Origin: Shinisaurus crocodilurus
Taxonomy: Eukaryota > Chordata > Lepidosauria > Squamata > Shinisauridae
Assembly: GCA_021292165.1 (NCBI GenBank)
Contig: CM037877.1
Coordinates: 308,764,834 to 308,828,833, forward strand
Direction of reading: 5' to 3'
DNA length: 64,000 nucleotides
In this document: positions 1 to 8,890 of the stretch, piece by piece
How positions within the stretch are numbered: position 1 is the first letter of the stretch
How the letters are laid out: every line of letters starts with the position of its first letter
The notes under the pieces: generated by a model
The model's database searches: none
What the model saw: only the letters and a program-made list of their open reading frames with translations
Told to the model about the DNA's origin: nothing
Position numbers and translations under genes: made by a program

Positions 1-785
1 GCCCCGAAGTTCTTGAGTTCCCTTCCCAGCTCTTCAAAGTCTGCCGTGATTTCTTTGTAACTCCGCTTGGCAGTATCATTTGTACCCACGTGGAAGAGAA
101 GAAAGGGGTATGTGTCGGTGGGCTGCATGAGCCTCGGCAGCTGCTCTGACACATCCTTAATCCGTGCTCCGGGGAGACAGCACACCTGGCGAGTCCATGG
201 GTCTTCGCGACATACTTTGGCTTCGATCCCCCGCAGGAGGGAGTCTCCCACTATGAGTACTCTTCTCTTCCTCTTGCTGTAGGCCTTGGCTTGATTGCCT
301 CCACTCGACTGACCCTCAGCCTCTTGCTCGCTATCACGTTGGGTGCCCGGTAATCCGTCCTCTGCAGGCTGTCCTCTGCTCTCGTCCTCAAGTACATGGA
401 AGCGGTTCCATAGCTCCACTGCTTCCACAGGCGCAGAGTGTCTTGTAGTTCTTGTGCTCCTAACAGTCACCCTTTTCCAGGGAGTTCCCCCTGCGTTATT
501 TTCCCTTGCCTCAGCAGTCTCCGACTCCGCCTCATCCTGCCGTTGCCCTTCTGGCTCCTGTGCTGTGCTTTGGTGCTGTAGATCCACCGTTCTGTCTAAG
601 AACTCCTCGCTTTCTCTTATGCTCCTGAGGGTTGACACTTGCTGCTCCAGTCCTCTGACCTTTTCTTCCAACAGCGTGACCAGCTTGCACTTGTTGCACG
701 TGTAGGCCATGTCGATCTCCGGCAGGAAAACAAACATAGCACACCCCTTGCAGGTCACCACCACTGCTGAGTCCTTTCCTTCCAT
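1..785 (-). CDS. CR1 LINE ORF1 protein, N-terminal part (runs off left edge)
   Basis: Reading the minus strand from an ATG at 785, all 261 codons to the window edge are open. The product begins with two CxxC pairs (TCKGC, then TCNKC) forming a small zinc-finger-like unit. A leucine/glutamate-rich coiled-coil-like stretch (LEEKVRGLEQQ) and an acidic, polar linker follow. The last third has SGNH-hydrolase/esterase blocks: IVGDSLLRGIE with the block-I GDS serine, and HVGTNDTA with the block-III GTND. CR1 ORF1 proteins are known to combine a zinc-finger-like N-terminus with an esterase domain; they are thought to act as RNA/membrane-associated partners of the LINE RNP. ORF2 would lie left of the window. 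The absence of any stop or frameshift suggests a young copy. Plus-strand ORFs over this region are antisense shadows. Confidence 0.85.
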   Translation of the reverse strand, partial: MEGKDSAVVVTCKGCAMFVFLPEIDMAYTCNKCKLVTLLEEKVRGLEQQVSTLRSIRESEEFLDRTVDLQHQSTAQEPEGQRQDEAESETAEARENNAGGTPWKRVTVRSTRTTRHSAPVEAVELWNRFHVLEDESRGQPAEDGLPGTQRDSEQEAEGQSSGGNQAKAYSKRKRRVLIVGDSLLRGIEAKVCREDPWTRQVCCLPGARIKDVSEQLPRLMQPTDTYPFLLFHVGTNDTAKRSYKEITADFEELGRELKNFG

Positions 786-807
786 AGTGCTCGGTTTCTG
801 TCTTCCT

Positions 808-810
<3 letters not shown>

Positions 811-841
<31 letters not shown>
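811..841 (-). repeat. A31 tract between CR1 5' UTR and ORF1
   Basis: An uninterrupted run of 31 T on the plus strand (A on the LINE sense strand) lies 25 bp upstream of the ORF1 start. It separates the monomer array from the coding leader. Confidence 0.9.
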
Positions 842-843
<2 letters not shown>

Positions 844-2032
844 GGACCTCCCCCTCGACCTCCCCTGCCGAACTCCGCTGCCAAACTCCTGTTTGCTCTC
901 CCTGTTCGCTCGCTCTCTGGGAGCCTGCTTGCCTTATCACAGCCCCAAAAACAGCTGGAGCCTCTCTCCTGTTGTGCTCCTGCTCAGCTGGGAGTCAGGA
1001 ACAGAATGAGCTGTCAGGCCACACCCTTCCTTTTAAGCTCTCAGACCACACCCTTCCCTTTCAGCTCTCAGGCCACACCCTTCCCTTTCAGCTCTCAGGC
1101 CACACCCTTCCCTTTCAGCTCTCAGGCCACACCCTTCCCTTGCAGCACTAGTAGTTGTTGTTTGTACAGCAGCACTTGCTGTTGCAGCACTTGTCGTTCT
1201 ACTCCGCTGCCAAACTCCTGTTTGCTCTCCCTGTTCGCTCGCTCTGTTCGCTCGCTCTCTGGGAGCCTGCTTGCCTTATCACAGCCCCAAAAACAGCTGG
1301 AGCCTCTCTCCTGTTGTGCTCCTGCTCAGCTGGGAGTCAGGAACAGAATGAGCTGTCAGGCCACACCCTTCCTTTTAAGCTCTCAGACCACACCCTTCCC
1401 TTTCAGCTCTCAGGCCACACCCTTCCCTTTCAGCTCTCAGGCCACACCCTTCCCTTTCAGCTCTCAGGCCACACCCTTCCCTTGCAGCACTAGTAGTTGT
1501 TGTTTGTACAGCAGCACTTGCTGTTGCAGCACTTGTCGTTCTACTCCGCTGCCAAACTCCTGTTTGCTCTCCCTGTTCGCTCGCTCTGTTCTCTCGCTCT
1601 CTGGGAGCCTGCTTGCCTTATCACAGCCCCAAAAACAGCTGGAGCCTCTCTCCTGTTGTGCTCCTGCTCAGCTGGGAGTCAGGAACAGAATGAGCTCTCA
1701 GGCCACACCCTTCCTTTTAAGCTCTCAGACCACACCCTTCCCTTTCAGCTCTCAGGCCACACCCTTCCCTTTCAGCTCTCAGGCCACACCCTTCCCTTTC
1801 AGCTCTCAGGCCACACCCTTCCCTTGCAGCACTAGTAGTTGTTGTTTGTACAGCAGCACTTGCTGTTGCAGCACTTGTCGTTCTACTCCGCTGCCAAACT
1901 CCTGTTTGCTCTCCCTGTTCGCTCGCTCTGTTCGCTCGCTCTCTGGGAGCCTGCTTGCCTTATCACAGCCCCAAAAACAGCTGGAGCCTCTCTCCTGTTG
2001 TGCTCCTGCTCAGCTGGGAGTCAGGAACAGAA
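842..2032 (-). repeat. 342-bp tandem repeat array (CR1 5'-UTR promoter monomers)
   Basis: The motif ACTCCGCTGCC recurs at 872, 1201, 1543 and 1885, giving periods of 329, 342 and 342 bp; the first unit lacks a 13-bp internal duplication. The 5'-most unit in LINE orientation (1885-2032) is partial. Each unit between the phases carries five 27-bp sub-repeats containing CCACACCC, 15 in all (about 1016-1149, 1354-1487, 1696-1829). Read in the LINE sense these are GGGTGTGG, a CACCC/KLF-type box. Units differ at only a few bases. The position directly upstream of ORF1 and the partial outer unit mimic mouse L1 promoter monomers. The promoter role is inferred. Confidence 0.8.
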
Positions 2033-2089
2033 AGTTGCAACCGTGTTCTGATTTGGTGGGTGGGATGCCCAGTCAGTCCTTGCACAGTC

Positions 2090-2300
2090 AGGGTCAGGGA
2101 GGGACCTTCTGCTTCGCATGCCAAACAAGGTCCCGAGTTCAGCCCCCAGCATCTCTACTGAAAAGGGACCCTGGTGACAGAGTTGGGAAAGATGGCTTCC
2201 CAGTGCCCAGGGAGAGCCCCGACCCATCAGAATAGACAACCCAGGGCTAGATGGACCAATGGTCCAACTCAGAGTAAGGCAGGTCTGACTTAGGGATGTG
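2090..2300 (+). mobile_element. tRNA-derived SINE (AGCTCAGTGG-type family), diverged
   Basis: It contains the family's CTTCTGC..GCATGC segment, a B-box-like GAGTTCAGCCCC, and the 3' body with TAGATGGACCAATGGTCC and CTCAGAGTAAGGCAGG. The head is degenerate. Related copies occur near 8.1, 8.4, 8.7, 24.4 and 56.9 kb. Confidence 0.55.
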
Positions 2301-2449
2301 TTAGGATTTCATCCGGTGGGTGGAAGTCCAGCGAACTTGCCGGGCTCGACCCCCCCCCCCCAAACTCAATCCCACCTACCTGCTTCCCTGGCTCGACTCG
2401 CATTCTCCCAAGCCGAGCTGGGGAAGTGACTTCCAGGTTTGTGGCCGAG

Positions 2450-2563
2450 CGCTTTTTACGTAGAAAATGGCATGATGACGTTAAAAACGGCCACAAGGTG
2501 TGCAAATCATGCAAACTGTGGCCGCTTTTAATGTCCCTTATGCCATTTTCTACGTAAAAAGCG
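2450..2563. repeat. Imperfect 114-bp inverted repeat (MITE-like)
   Basis: The arms start CGCTTTTTACGTAGAAAATG and end with the complement CATTTTCTACGTAAAAAGCG. They pair inward through GGCCACA/TGTGGCC with a short loop near 2510. The flanking 2300-2700 region is GC-rich at its right side. No clear TSD was found, so the outer boundaries and superfamily are unknown. Confidence 0.65.
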
Positions 2564-4010
2564 GAAGTTCGCCGAGTAGCTCGGCTGGCACCCTCTTTTG
2601 GCCAGGCTTGGTGGGCGCGGCGGCAGCAGCGCTCACTGAGCGTCCAATGAGTCGGAGGCGGGTGGGCGGGTCGCCCACCACTAGGTCTGGTTCATGGGCT
2701 TGGACTTAAGAATCATTTCACAGTTTCACACAGCTATTGGACTGTGTGCTCAGGAAGCAGGATTGGGGCTGCCCACAGAGGCCAAATGCCCTCGACTGGT
2801 GTTGGACCAGATGGCTGAAGCAGTGGAGGCAATTTAAGTCGGTAGTGTAGAATACCCCCCCAATCCTCTCATGCTTTCTGTCTCCGCCACGCAGGTCACT
2901 CAGCTTCAGCGCAGTGCTGCCGACCCAGGCTAAATTTGCAGCGTAGAGAAGCGTGCCCTGAATATGCCATGAGAGGAAGCCTCGTGTTCAGTGTAACTGG
3001 CTGTGTGAGGTGCCTGAGCAGCTCCAGTTGAGAAGGCTGCCAAGGAAAGGGGGAAGATTGCATTAAATCTTATTTGTCTTTAAACAAAGTGTTCTAATTG
3101 CTAACAGAGGAATTGCGAGCAAATTGAGGAAAGAGGGGGAAAACTGGAGTAGCACTTTTGAAGCCAAGCAAATTACTGCAGGAGGCTGAATTGTGGGCCA
3201 GAGAAAGACATGTGGGGAAAGAACTGGCAGTCTGGAGGAAGGAAATTACTCCCTAGTAGGGAGAATTAATACACACAAGACTTCTACTGACTGTAGCATG
3301 CAGGGCAGGGGTGCTTGTTCGAATGTCAAATGCGGGAAGGTGTTTTAGATCACACCAAAGTTGGAGGCAGGGGAATGAAACCACACTGAACAAATTCAGT
3401 GTTTACACTGCACTTTATGCTTTAAAATTTATATTCTAAATGCTCTCTTACTTCTTTTAAATGTTGTTTCACACCCCAGGCCTTTTGAGGATAAGAGGAT
3501 TAAAAATCTAAATAAACAAAAATAACACTCATGCAAATGATATAATTATGCAGCAAGTACTTGGGCTGTGTTTTTAAATTTTATTTTCATCAAGTACCAT
3601 GTTTCCATTTAGCACTGGTTAACATTAACACACTGCGAGCCATGAGCTGCATGTTGTACAGAACACAGAAGTAGCCAGCCAGCGTGGAGAGATCGGGGTT
3701 TGACAATGCGCAATGGGACTGGTTTATGGGGAGTCTGGTAACCTCTGGTGGAGGGAGAAGTAAGGAGAGGTCAGGAACTTTCAACAAAGCGCTGCTGGTT
3801 CTTACATCACTTTTGGGCCCTTTTGAAGTCACCTTTGGCCATGTAGGAGCTGCTGCATTGAGTGCACCTCCTTCCTGTGCCACTAGATAACATTGGAACT
3901 GAGCTCATGCAGGTGAAGCCATGCCGTGGCCCTTTGTCTATATCAGTAGCCCAGTTCCTTGGAGGGGCCACAGGAGCATATGGCCTCAGACCTCAGATCC
4001 CTCTTAGGCC
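2564..4010. other. No gene seen; mostly single-copy-looking sequence
   Basis: The 2570-2700 part is GC-rich with several CpGs. The rest is A/T-rich without recognisable coding or transposon protein similarity. A stretch near 3050-3140 carries AACAAAG and CTAATTG type motifs but nothing decisive. Confidence 0.4.
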
Positions 4011-4018
4011 CCAAGACC

Positions 4019-4566
4019 CAGGGATGTTGAAGAGTCCTTGGTCTCGAGTCACGAGTCGAGTCACGAGTCTTTGGACCCGAGTCTCGAGTTCGAGTCCGAG
4101 TCCTTGGTCCAAAATGGTGACTCACGAGTCACGAGTCATGAGTCACTCCCAAAGCTGACTCCACGAGTCCCTATTAAAATCAATGGGGTTTTTCCCCAAC
4201 AAAATAAGGCTACTTCACACTTAGAGCAGCCACACAGAGTAATCTCAGGTCCTTCTTCTGCCTCTCCCAAGTACGCAACACATCAATCAAAATAAATCTT
4301 GACACACTGTTGGGGCTGCACTCCTGGTAGCCGTCCATAGTGGCCGAGCAGCGGCACACCTCGCTTCCATGCGCTCTTCGGCGGCAATCACGCTCCTCTC
4401 CACTCCTTCTGGCACAGCCCAGGGATGTTGACGAGTCCTTGGTCTCGAGTCCTGAGTCGAGTCTCGAGTCCCATTAAAAATATTGGGACTCGAGTCCGAG
4501 TCGAGTCAGAGGGGGGACTCAGTCCGACTCACGAGTCGAGTCCTCGAGTCCGAGTCCCCATCCCTG
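4019..4566 (-). mobile_element. Non-autonomous hAT transposon, GAGTC-rich family (copy 1)
   Basis: It is bounded by CAGGGATG at the left and CATCCCTG at the right and flanked by a perfect 8-bp TSD, CCAAGACC (4011-4018 and 4567-4574). Both subterminal arms are built from dozens of GAGTC/GACTC pentamers. The interior (about 4205-4410) matches part of the hAT-dimerisation-domain coding segment of the longer copy at 25 kb, so this is a deletion derivative. A third CAGGGATG lies inside at 4420. Confidence 0.9.
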
Positions 4567-4639
4567 CCAAGACCCCTCCTACTCTACCATCACCTTCTTT
4601 AAGTGGCTAAGATTCCAAGGAAGGCCCGCCCTCTCGGGT

Positions 4640-4740
4640 AGCCTCCAAACCTCTGCCTGACTGCAATGCATGACCTGTTGGGGTTGGATTAGATGTTCTT
4701 TTGCTCCCTTCCTGCTCTAGAGTCCTATAAAACAAAGCTG
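4640..4740 (+). mobile_element. Possible old CR1-like 3' end fragment
   Basis: GGGGTTGGATTAGATG, followed by a pyrimidine-rich stretch and AGAGTCCTATAA, resembles the CR1 3' end (GGGTTGGACT..GATG...CTCTATGATTCTA). It is too diverged and short to be sure. Confidence 0.35.
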
Positions 4741-5309
4741 TATGGGGCTAAATCAACTTTCCGCACAAATGTATGCCCCATACAATCTGTTTTCTTCCAT
4801 TTTAAATGACATGGACACATGGGTGTGTAGAATGAACATGGCTGTACAATGAAGGGGGCATTGTATTCAGTACTAGGCTATTAAAAGGCAGACTTCTTTC
4901 TGGAGCAACATCTCTCGCTTGTTGTGTTGCATCCAGCCTCAGTTATTTTCTCCACAAGGAGCTGACCCGGGTCTTGAATATTTGCCCTGTCCTCTTGTCA
5001 AGTCTTGACAGTACCTCTGTGCCCCCCCTCCCACAATCTCCTAGTTGTAATTGCTGACTCCATTATCACTCCTGAAGTGGGAGACACACAAGTCAGTGTA
5101 TTTTCTCCCTTGTGGCTGCACTTTGTTTGTCTTGCTACTTACATAGTTTTTCTCCCATCACAAGAATCATGTTTGAGGATGGGCATGTTGCTGTGTATCC
5201 AATCTGCAGTCTTGAGTGTGCTTCTCCTTTTCCAGGTCTTAGCATGTTTGCCTTGGTCTTCAGCTAATCTTCCTTAGAGAGCTTCTGCTGTTGGGTGGTA
5301 TAATAATAA
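4741..5309. other. No gene or recognisable repeat seen
   Basis: Mixed-composition sequence. The short open frames have no recognisable domains. A TAA microsatellite starts at about 5300 beside the SINE. Confidence 0.4.
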
Positions 5310-5517
5310 TAATATTGGACTGGGACTCAGGAGATCCGGGTTCTAGTCCCCGCTCAGCCATGAAACTCACTGGGTGACTTTGGGCCAGTCACTGACTCTC
5401 AGCCTAACCTACCTCACAGGGTTGTTGTGAGGATAAAATGGAGAGGAGGAGGAGGAGGATTATGTAAGCCGCCTTGGGTTCCTTGTAGGAAAAAAGGCGG
5501 GGTATAAATATAATAAA

Positions 5518-5574
<57 letters not shown>

Positions 5575-5575
5575 G
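5310..5575 (+). mobile_element. MIR-type CORE-SINE with L2-like tail, 5'-truncated
   Basis: It retains the B box GGTTCTAGTCC and the MIR core segments GTGACTTTGGGCCAGTCACT and CTCACAGGGTTGTTGTGAGG. The 3' tail GGCGGGGTATAAATATAATA runs into (AATA)n and (TAA)n. The A box is missing, so it starts inside the tRNA-like head. Confidence 0.85.
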
Positions 5576-5649
5576 AGAGGGCAACAGACTTGTCTTGGTT
5601 TCCACCACCATTTAAAAAAGGTTGGATCTCCTGAGGGTCAGCTTGCAAA

Positions 5650-6064
5650 ATCTTTTGTTATATTGACTGTAAATATTAATTCAATTAGGCGACAATTATC
5701 AGAAGAGAAGGAGAGTTTTGAGATCATGACGATGACATAGTAGTCAGTATTAGGGCTGTAGTGACTTGCTTTCTTGAAAGCACTGATATGTCACCCACAT
5801 GCCTCAAGACCAGGATTCACCACCTCTTGGAAAACCTTTGGGACCATGGATTGCCAGTTGCCATATGGACCCTTCGGGTTGGGGGGTCTCTGACATCTTG
5901 GGCTCAGGGGTCTCTGGTTCCACAACGGTGCTTGGGCCCAGAGCCTCTTCTGCTGGCACATTGGTCCTTCAGCCTCTGAGTCCATGTCCATGTCACTGTT
6001 GGACTCAATGGCCACGATACAGAATCCCCTGCTGTCTTGAACTGGTTGGTTGCCTCGTTTGCTT
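5650..6064. other. No gene or recognisable repeat seen
   Basis: Short overlapping open frames on both strands show no recognisable domain. No TIRs or tails were noticed. Confidence 0.4.
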
Positions 6065-6408
6065 TTGCGTGAGTTCCAGAGTTAACGGGTTAACCGGCAC
6101 CGTAAAAACTCCCTTATGCGGCTCCCAGGCTAACTGAGGCCAACCGCGTTGGATTGCACTGAACCAGAGACAGCTTCCACCCTTGCAGAGTTTGTTTATA
6201 GCACCTTTAATTGAGCGAAGCAGGTCAGATAGATAAGGAATTTCACAGTAAACAGAGAACAGTCTATAAAAATCAATGAAGCGTATAACTCCAATACACA
6301 TTCAGCCTAGAGAAGGCTTGCAAAAGCACAGACAGTATTTCTTTGCACTAAAGAACCTGAACTTACTAGAACGCTAACACTGCAAGTTGTTCTAACTTAC
6401 AACCGGAC
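6065..6408 (-). mobile_element. Possible solo LTR
   Basis: On the minus strand a TGT-starting, CA-ending segment holds TATAGACTG- and ATTAAAGGTGC-type promoter and polyadenylation-like blocks, reminiscent of an LTR. No TSD and no adjacent primer-binding site were found, so this is a weak call. Confidence 0.25.
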
Positions 6409-6640
6409 ACCAGGGGTCCTGCTTGGGGTTGCAAGGCTTGATCTTGACCAGAGTCAAAGACCTGTTCCATGCAGTCCTGCACCTTTCTCCCAACAACCTC
6501 AATGGGCTTAGTTGTTCCTTTTTACCCTCTCCTTTGCCCCTCTCCTCTTGCTGACAGGCTGAACCGGTTCTGCTCGGCAGGGGTCGTGGCGCCCCTCGGA
6601 TGTTTGTGGGTACTTGGCAGCTCTTTGAGACTGCTGGGGG

Positions 6641-6765
6641 GGACCATTGGGGTGAATGCAAATATGTCCCATTGAGGTGAATGCAAATGTGTCCCATTGA
6701 GGTGAATGCAAATGTGTCCCATTGAGGTGAATGCAAATGTGTCCCACTGAGGTGAATGCAAATGT
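6641..6765 (+). repeat. 25-bp tandem repeat, five units, each with an octamer motif
   Basis: The unit GTCCCATTGAGGTGAATGCA plus AATGT repeats with exact 25-bp spacing. ATGCAAAT, the POU/Oct octamer consensus, occurs at 6656, 6681, 6706, 6731 and 6756. Units are nearly identical (one A/C change in the last; the first is diverged). Any regulatory role is inference. Confidence 0.9.
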
Positions 6766-7690
6766 AGCTAATGTAATGTCTGCTCGGAACTGTGCCTCCC
6801 TGCCCTGGGCAGGGATTATGCAGGTGGCAGAAGGGGGGAATATGTGTCTGATCAGGCTTTCTCTCCACAGAAAGATCCATTGGCTTTGTAAACCCAGAGG
6901 GAATGCCTTAGTCCTTGGTAAAGGACCTGCTGAGTCCAAAGCTGGGCTCAATGCACAATGCAGCACCACCTGAGCTGCCTGCTTCCATTTTTGGTGCCTT
7001 GGAAGGGACTGTGACCGTTTCTTTTGGATGCTCATAGATAATGGGCTGCAGCCCATTGTGTTTGTGTATACTTTGACTTGAGGCTTTTGACCCATTCTTG
7101 AATTCATAACTAAATGCTGAGAGACCTGATGCTAGCTTGGGCCCAGAGCACTTTTCTAACTATTAGCAGCCAACTAGGGAGTGAAGTCTTTTCGATTCCC
7201 CTTTCTCTGAAGCCAGGTAGTAATTATAACTGTGTATGCTATTTCTTTTACTTTCCTCCAAAACTGACCCATTCCTTCCCTCACAGACCAAACCAGATCT
7301 GAGATCAAATGTTCTGTGGAACAGCAGAATTCAACCCTTGACCCAAGACATTTTTCTGCCTGAGGTGGGGCAGCAAAGGACACCCCTTCCCTGCTCCCCC
7401 AAAGCTCAAGAATGGCAGGAGCAGCTGACTGCAACAGAGGTACTTATTGGCAGGGTAGAGTCACATGAGGTACCACAGAGCCACATTCAGTAATGTGCAG
7501 TCCTGGGAGGAATGGCAGAGTTATGTTCCAGCAAGGCAGCGTTCATTGGAGGATGCTGTTCAGAGCACTGTGGGAGGTGCAGGCTGGAGCATTCTCGGCC
7601 ACACAAGGGGGAGCTGTTGCCTCAGCAAGATGCCGAGGCCTTCCGAAGGCTGGCCAGTCTGTTCCTGCCATTGACCCTGCCCTCTCTAAT
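6766..7690. other. No gene or recognisable repeat seen
   Basis: The minus-strand frame of 199 codons spanning 6508-7107 gets part of its length from the in-phase 25-bp array and has no recognisable domain. Confidence 0.4.
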
Positions 7691-7694
7691 TATA

Positions 7695-7856
7695 TACAGG
7701 CCTGTGGCTCACACTGGCTCAGCTTGTCTGAGCATGGCAAGCTAAGCAGGGTCAAGCCTGGTTGTTACTTGGATGGGAGACCCCTCCTCTAGTTTCCTGC
7801 AGGGGGTTGGACTTGATAGCCTTGTAGGCTCCTTCCAACTCTATGATCTATGAAAT
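7695..7856 (+). mobile_element. 5S-rRNA-derived SINE with CR1-like 3' tail
   Basis: The head contains AAGCTAAGCAGGGTC and TACTTGGATGGGAGAC, the box A and box C parts of the 5S rRNA internal promoter. The tail GGGGTTGGACTTGATAGCC through CCAACTCTATGATCTATGA matches the 3' end of the CR1 copies in this window. This implies transcription by Pol III and mobilisation by CR1. Two further copies lie at 46.5 and 58.0 kb. It is not a functional 5S gene, because the 5' part is degenerate and the 3' part is replaced. Confidence 0.85.
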
Positions 7857-7861
7857 AAGTA

Positions 7862-7862
7862 C

Positions 7863-7909
<47 letters not shown>

Positions 7910-7911
7910 AC
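7862..7911. repeat. (TAA)n microsatellite
   Basis: About 16 TAA triplets directly downstream of the 5S-derived SINE. Confidence 0.9.
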
Positions 7912-8063
7912 AGTTTGTTCCCTTTAAACTGGCCTTGAACTGGACAGCCCTTCAAACAGAGGACACCTGGCCACCATGTTCCCTAGCAATGCATTTCCTC
8001 CTCTTATACCTCCCCTTCCTTTTTGCATTGCCCACAGTCTTTGCGCCCTGCTCTACTCTGGAC

Positions 8064-8258
8064 TATAGGAAGCTGCCTTAGACGGAGTCGGACCCTTCAT
8101 CTATTTAGCCCAGTACTGTTGACACTGACTGGCAGCAGCTCTCCAGGGTTTCAGGCAGGACCTTTTCCCAGCCCTCCCTGGAGCTGCTGCCGGGGATCGA
8201 ACCTGGGACCTTCTGCATGCAAAGCGGGGGCTCCGTCACACTGAGCTGTGGTCCCACT
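8064..8258 (-). mobile_element. tRNA-derived SINE (AGCTCAGTGG-type)
   Basis: The reverse strand reads ACAGCTCAGTGTGACGGAGC, then GCATGCAGAAGG, and B box GGTTCGATCCC. The body CTGCCAGTCAGTG leads to the 3' end TAAGGCAGCTTCCTATAG. This is the most complete copy in the local cluster. Confidence 0.8.
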
Positions 8259-8424
8259 GTGGTCCTGCCGACCCTGGTTTTCCCCTCTACCCAGAAATGG
8301 GTGCACTGTAATTCTAAGAATGCTTAGTCTGAATAAACTGTGTGCTGAAACTGCAGTGCAGCCTGAAATGAAACATCTTTATCGAGGCAGACCATAAGAA
8401 TGTCCACACTGGATCGTACTGGAA

Positions 8425-8670
8425 GGGGCCATAGCTCAGTGGGGGGAGATCCCCTGCGTTGCATGCAGAAAGCCCCCGGCTGCTCAGTCCCCAGGTACGG
8501 CTGGCAATATTCCTGCAGGAAAGCAGTAGCAAATTCCTAGAGCCAGTGTGTGAAAGGCTACAGCTCAGTGCACGCGGAAGGGCCCAGGCCCAGTCCCCTG
8601 CAGGCAGCTCCAGGAAAGGCTCCTGCCTGACAATACTGGGTGCAAGGCAGCTTCCCACGTTCCTGTGCTC
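8425..8670 (+). mobile_element. tRNA-derived SINE, possibly with partial internal duplication
   Basis: CATAGCTCAGTGGGGGGAGA is followed by GCATGCAGAAAG and a body ending GCAAGGCAGCTTCCCACGTT. A second ACAGCTCAGTGCACGCGGAA near 8558 suggests two overlapping heads. Confidence 0.65.
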
Positions 8671-8689
8671 CGGACGGTACCACGTGGAA

Positions 8690-8890
8690 TCCACAAAGCT
8701 GTCTTCAATGGAGTCAGCCCATTGGTCCACCTGGCCCAGTACTGCCTACTCTGATTGGCACTGGCAGCTCCCCAAGGCCTCAGGCCTCACCCCCCACCCA
8801 GCCCCACTGCTGCCTAAGCTCCTTTAACTGGAGGCTGAACCTGGGGCCTTCTGCGTGCAGGGTGGGGCCCTTTCCCAGTCCACCCCCCAA
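8690..8890 (-). mobile_element. tRNA-derived SINE (AGCTCAGTGG-type), diverged
   Basis: The reverse strand carries GCACGCAGAAGGCCCCAGGT, a B-box-like GGTTCAGCCTCC, and CAGTACTGGGCCAGGTGGAC near its 3' end. It abuts the preceding copy in opposite orientation. Confidence 0.65.

Larger units (their letters stand above)
1..2032 (-). mobile_element. CR1 non-LTR retrotransposon, 5' end with tandem 5'-UTR monomers
   Basis: On the minus strand the order is 5'-UTR monomers (2032 to 842), an A31 tract (841-811), a 25-bp leader, then the ORF1 ATG at 785. The right border at 2032/2033 is where the monomer sequence stops abruptly mid-unit and unrelated SINE sequence begins. CR1 copies are usually severely 5'-truncated, so a copy retaining the 5' UTR and ORF1 is unusual. 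ORF2 and the 3' end are outside the window, so completeness cannot be judged. Confidence 0.8.

Noticed and set aside
842..2032. CRISPR-like array of direct repeats
   Set aside because: Repeats are contiguous with no unique spacers, the genome is eukaryotic, and the array is a LINE 5' UTR.
1006..2235. 409-codon plus-strand ORF of Ser/Pro/Thr/Phe/Cys-rich repeats that could look like a repeat protein or secreted toxin-like gene
   Set aside because: It is antisense to the CR1 5'-UTR monomers. The array period (342) and sub-repeat (27) are both multiples of three, so one stop-free unit keeps the frame open. No promoter, splice or domain evidence.
5414..5648. Hydrophobic Leu/Ile-rich minus-strand ORFs resembling a membrane segment
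   Set aside because: They are translations of the SINE tail and the TAA/AATA microsatellite.
6508..7107. 199-codon minus-strand ORF containing HICIHLNGTHLHSPQWD-type repeats
   Set aside because: Part of it is the 25-bp DNA minisatellite read through its frames; no start context, splice signals or domain support.
7695..7856. 5S rRNA gene
   Set aside because: Only the internal promoter half resembles 5S; the rest is a CR1 tail and the 5' portion is degenerate, so it is a SINE.
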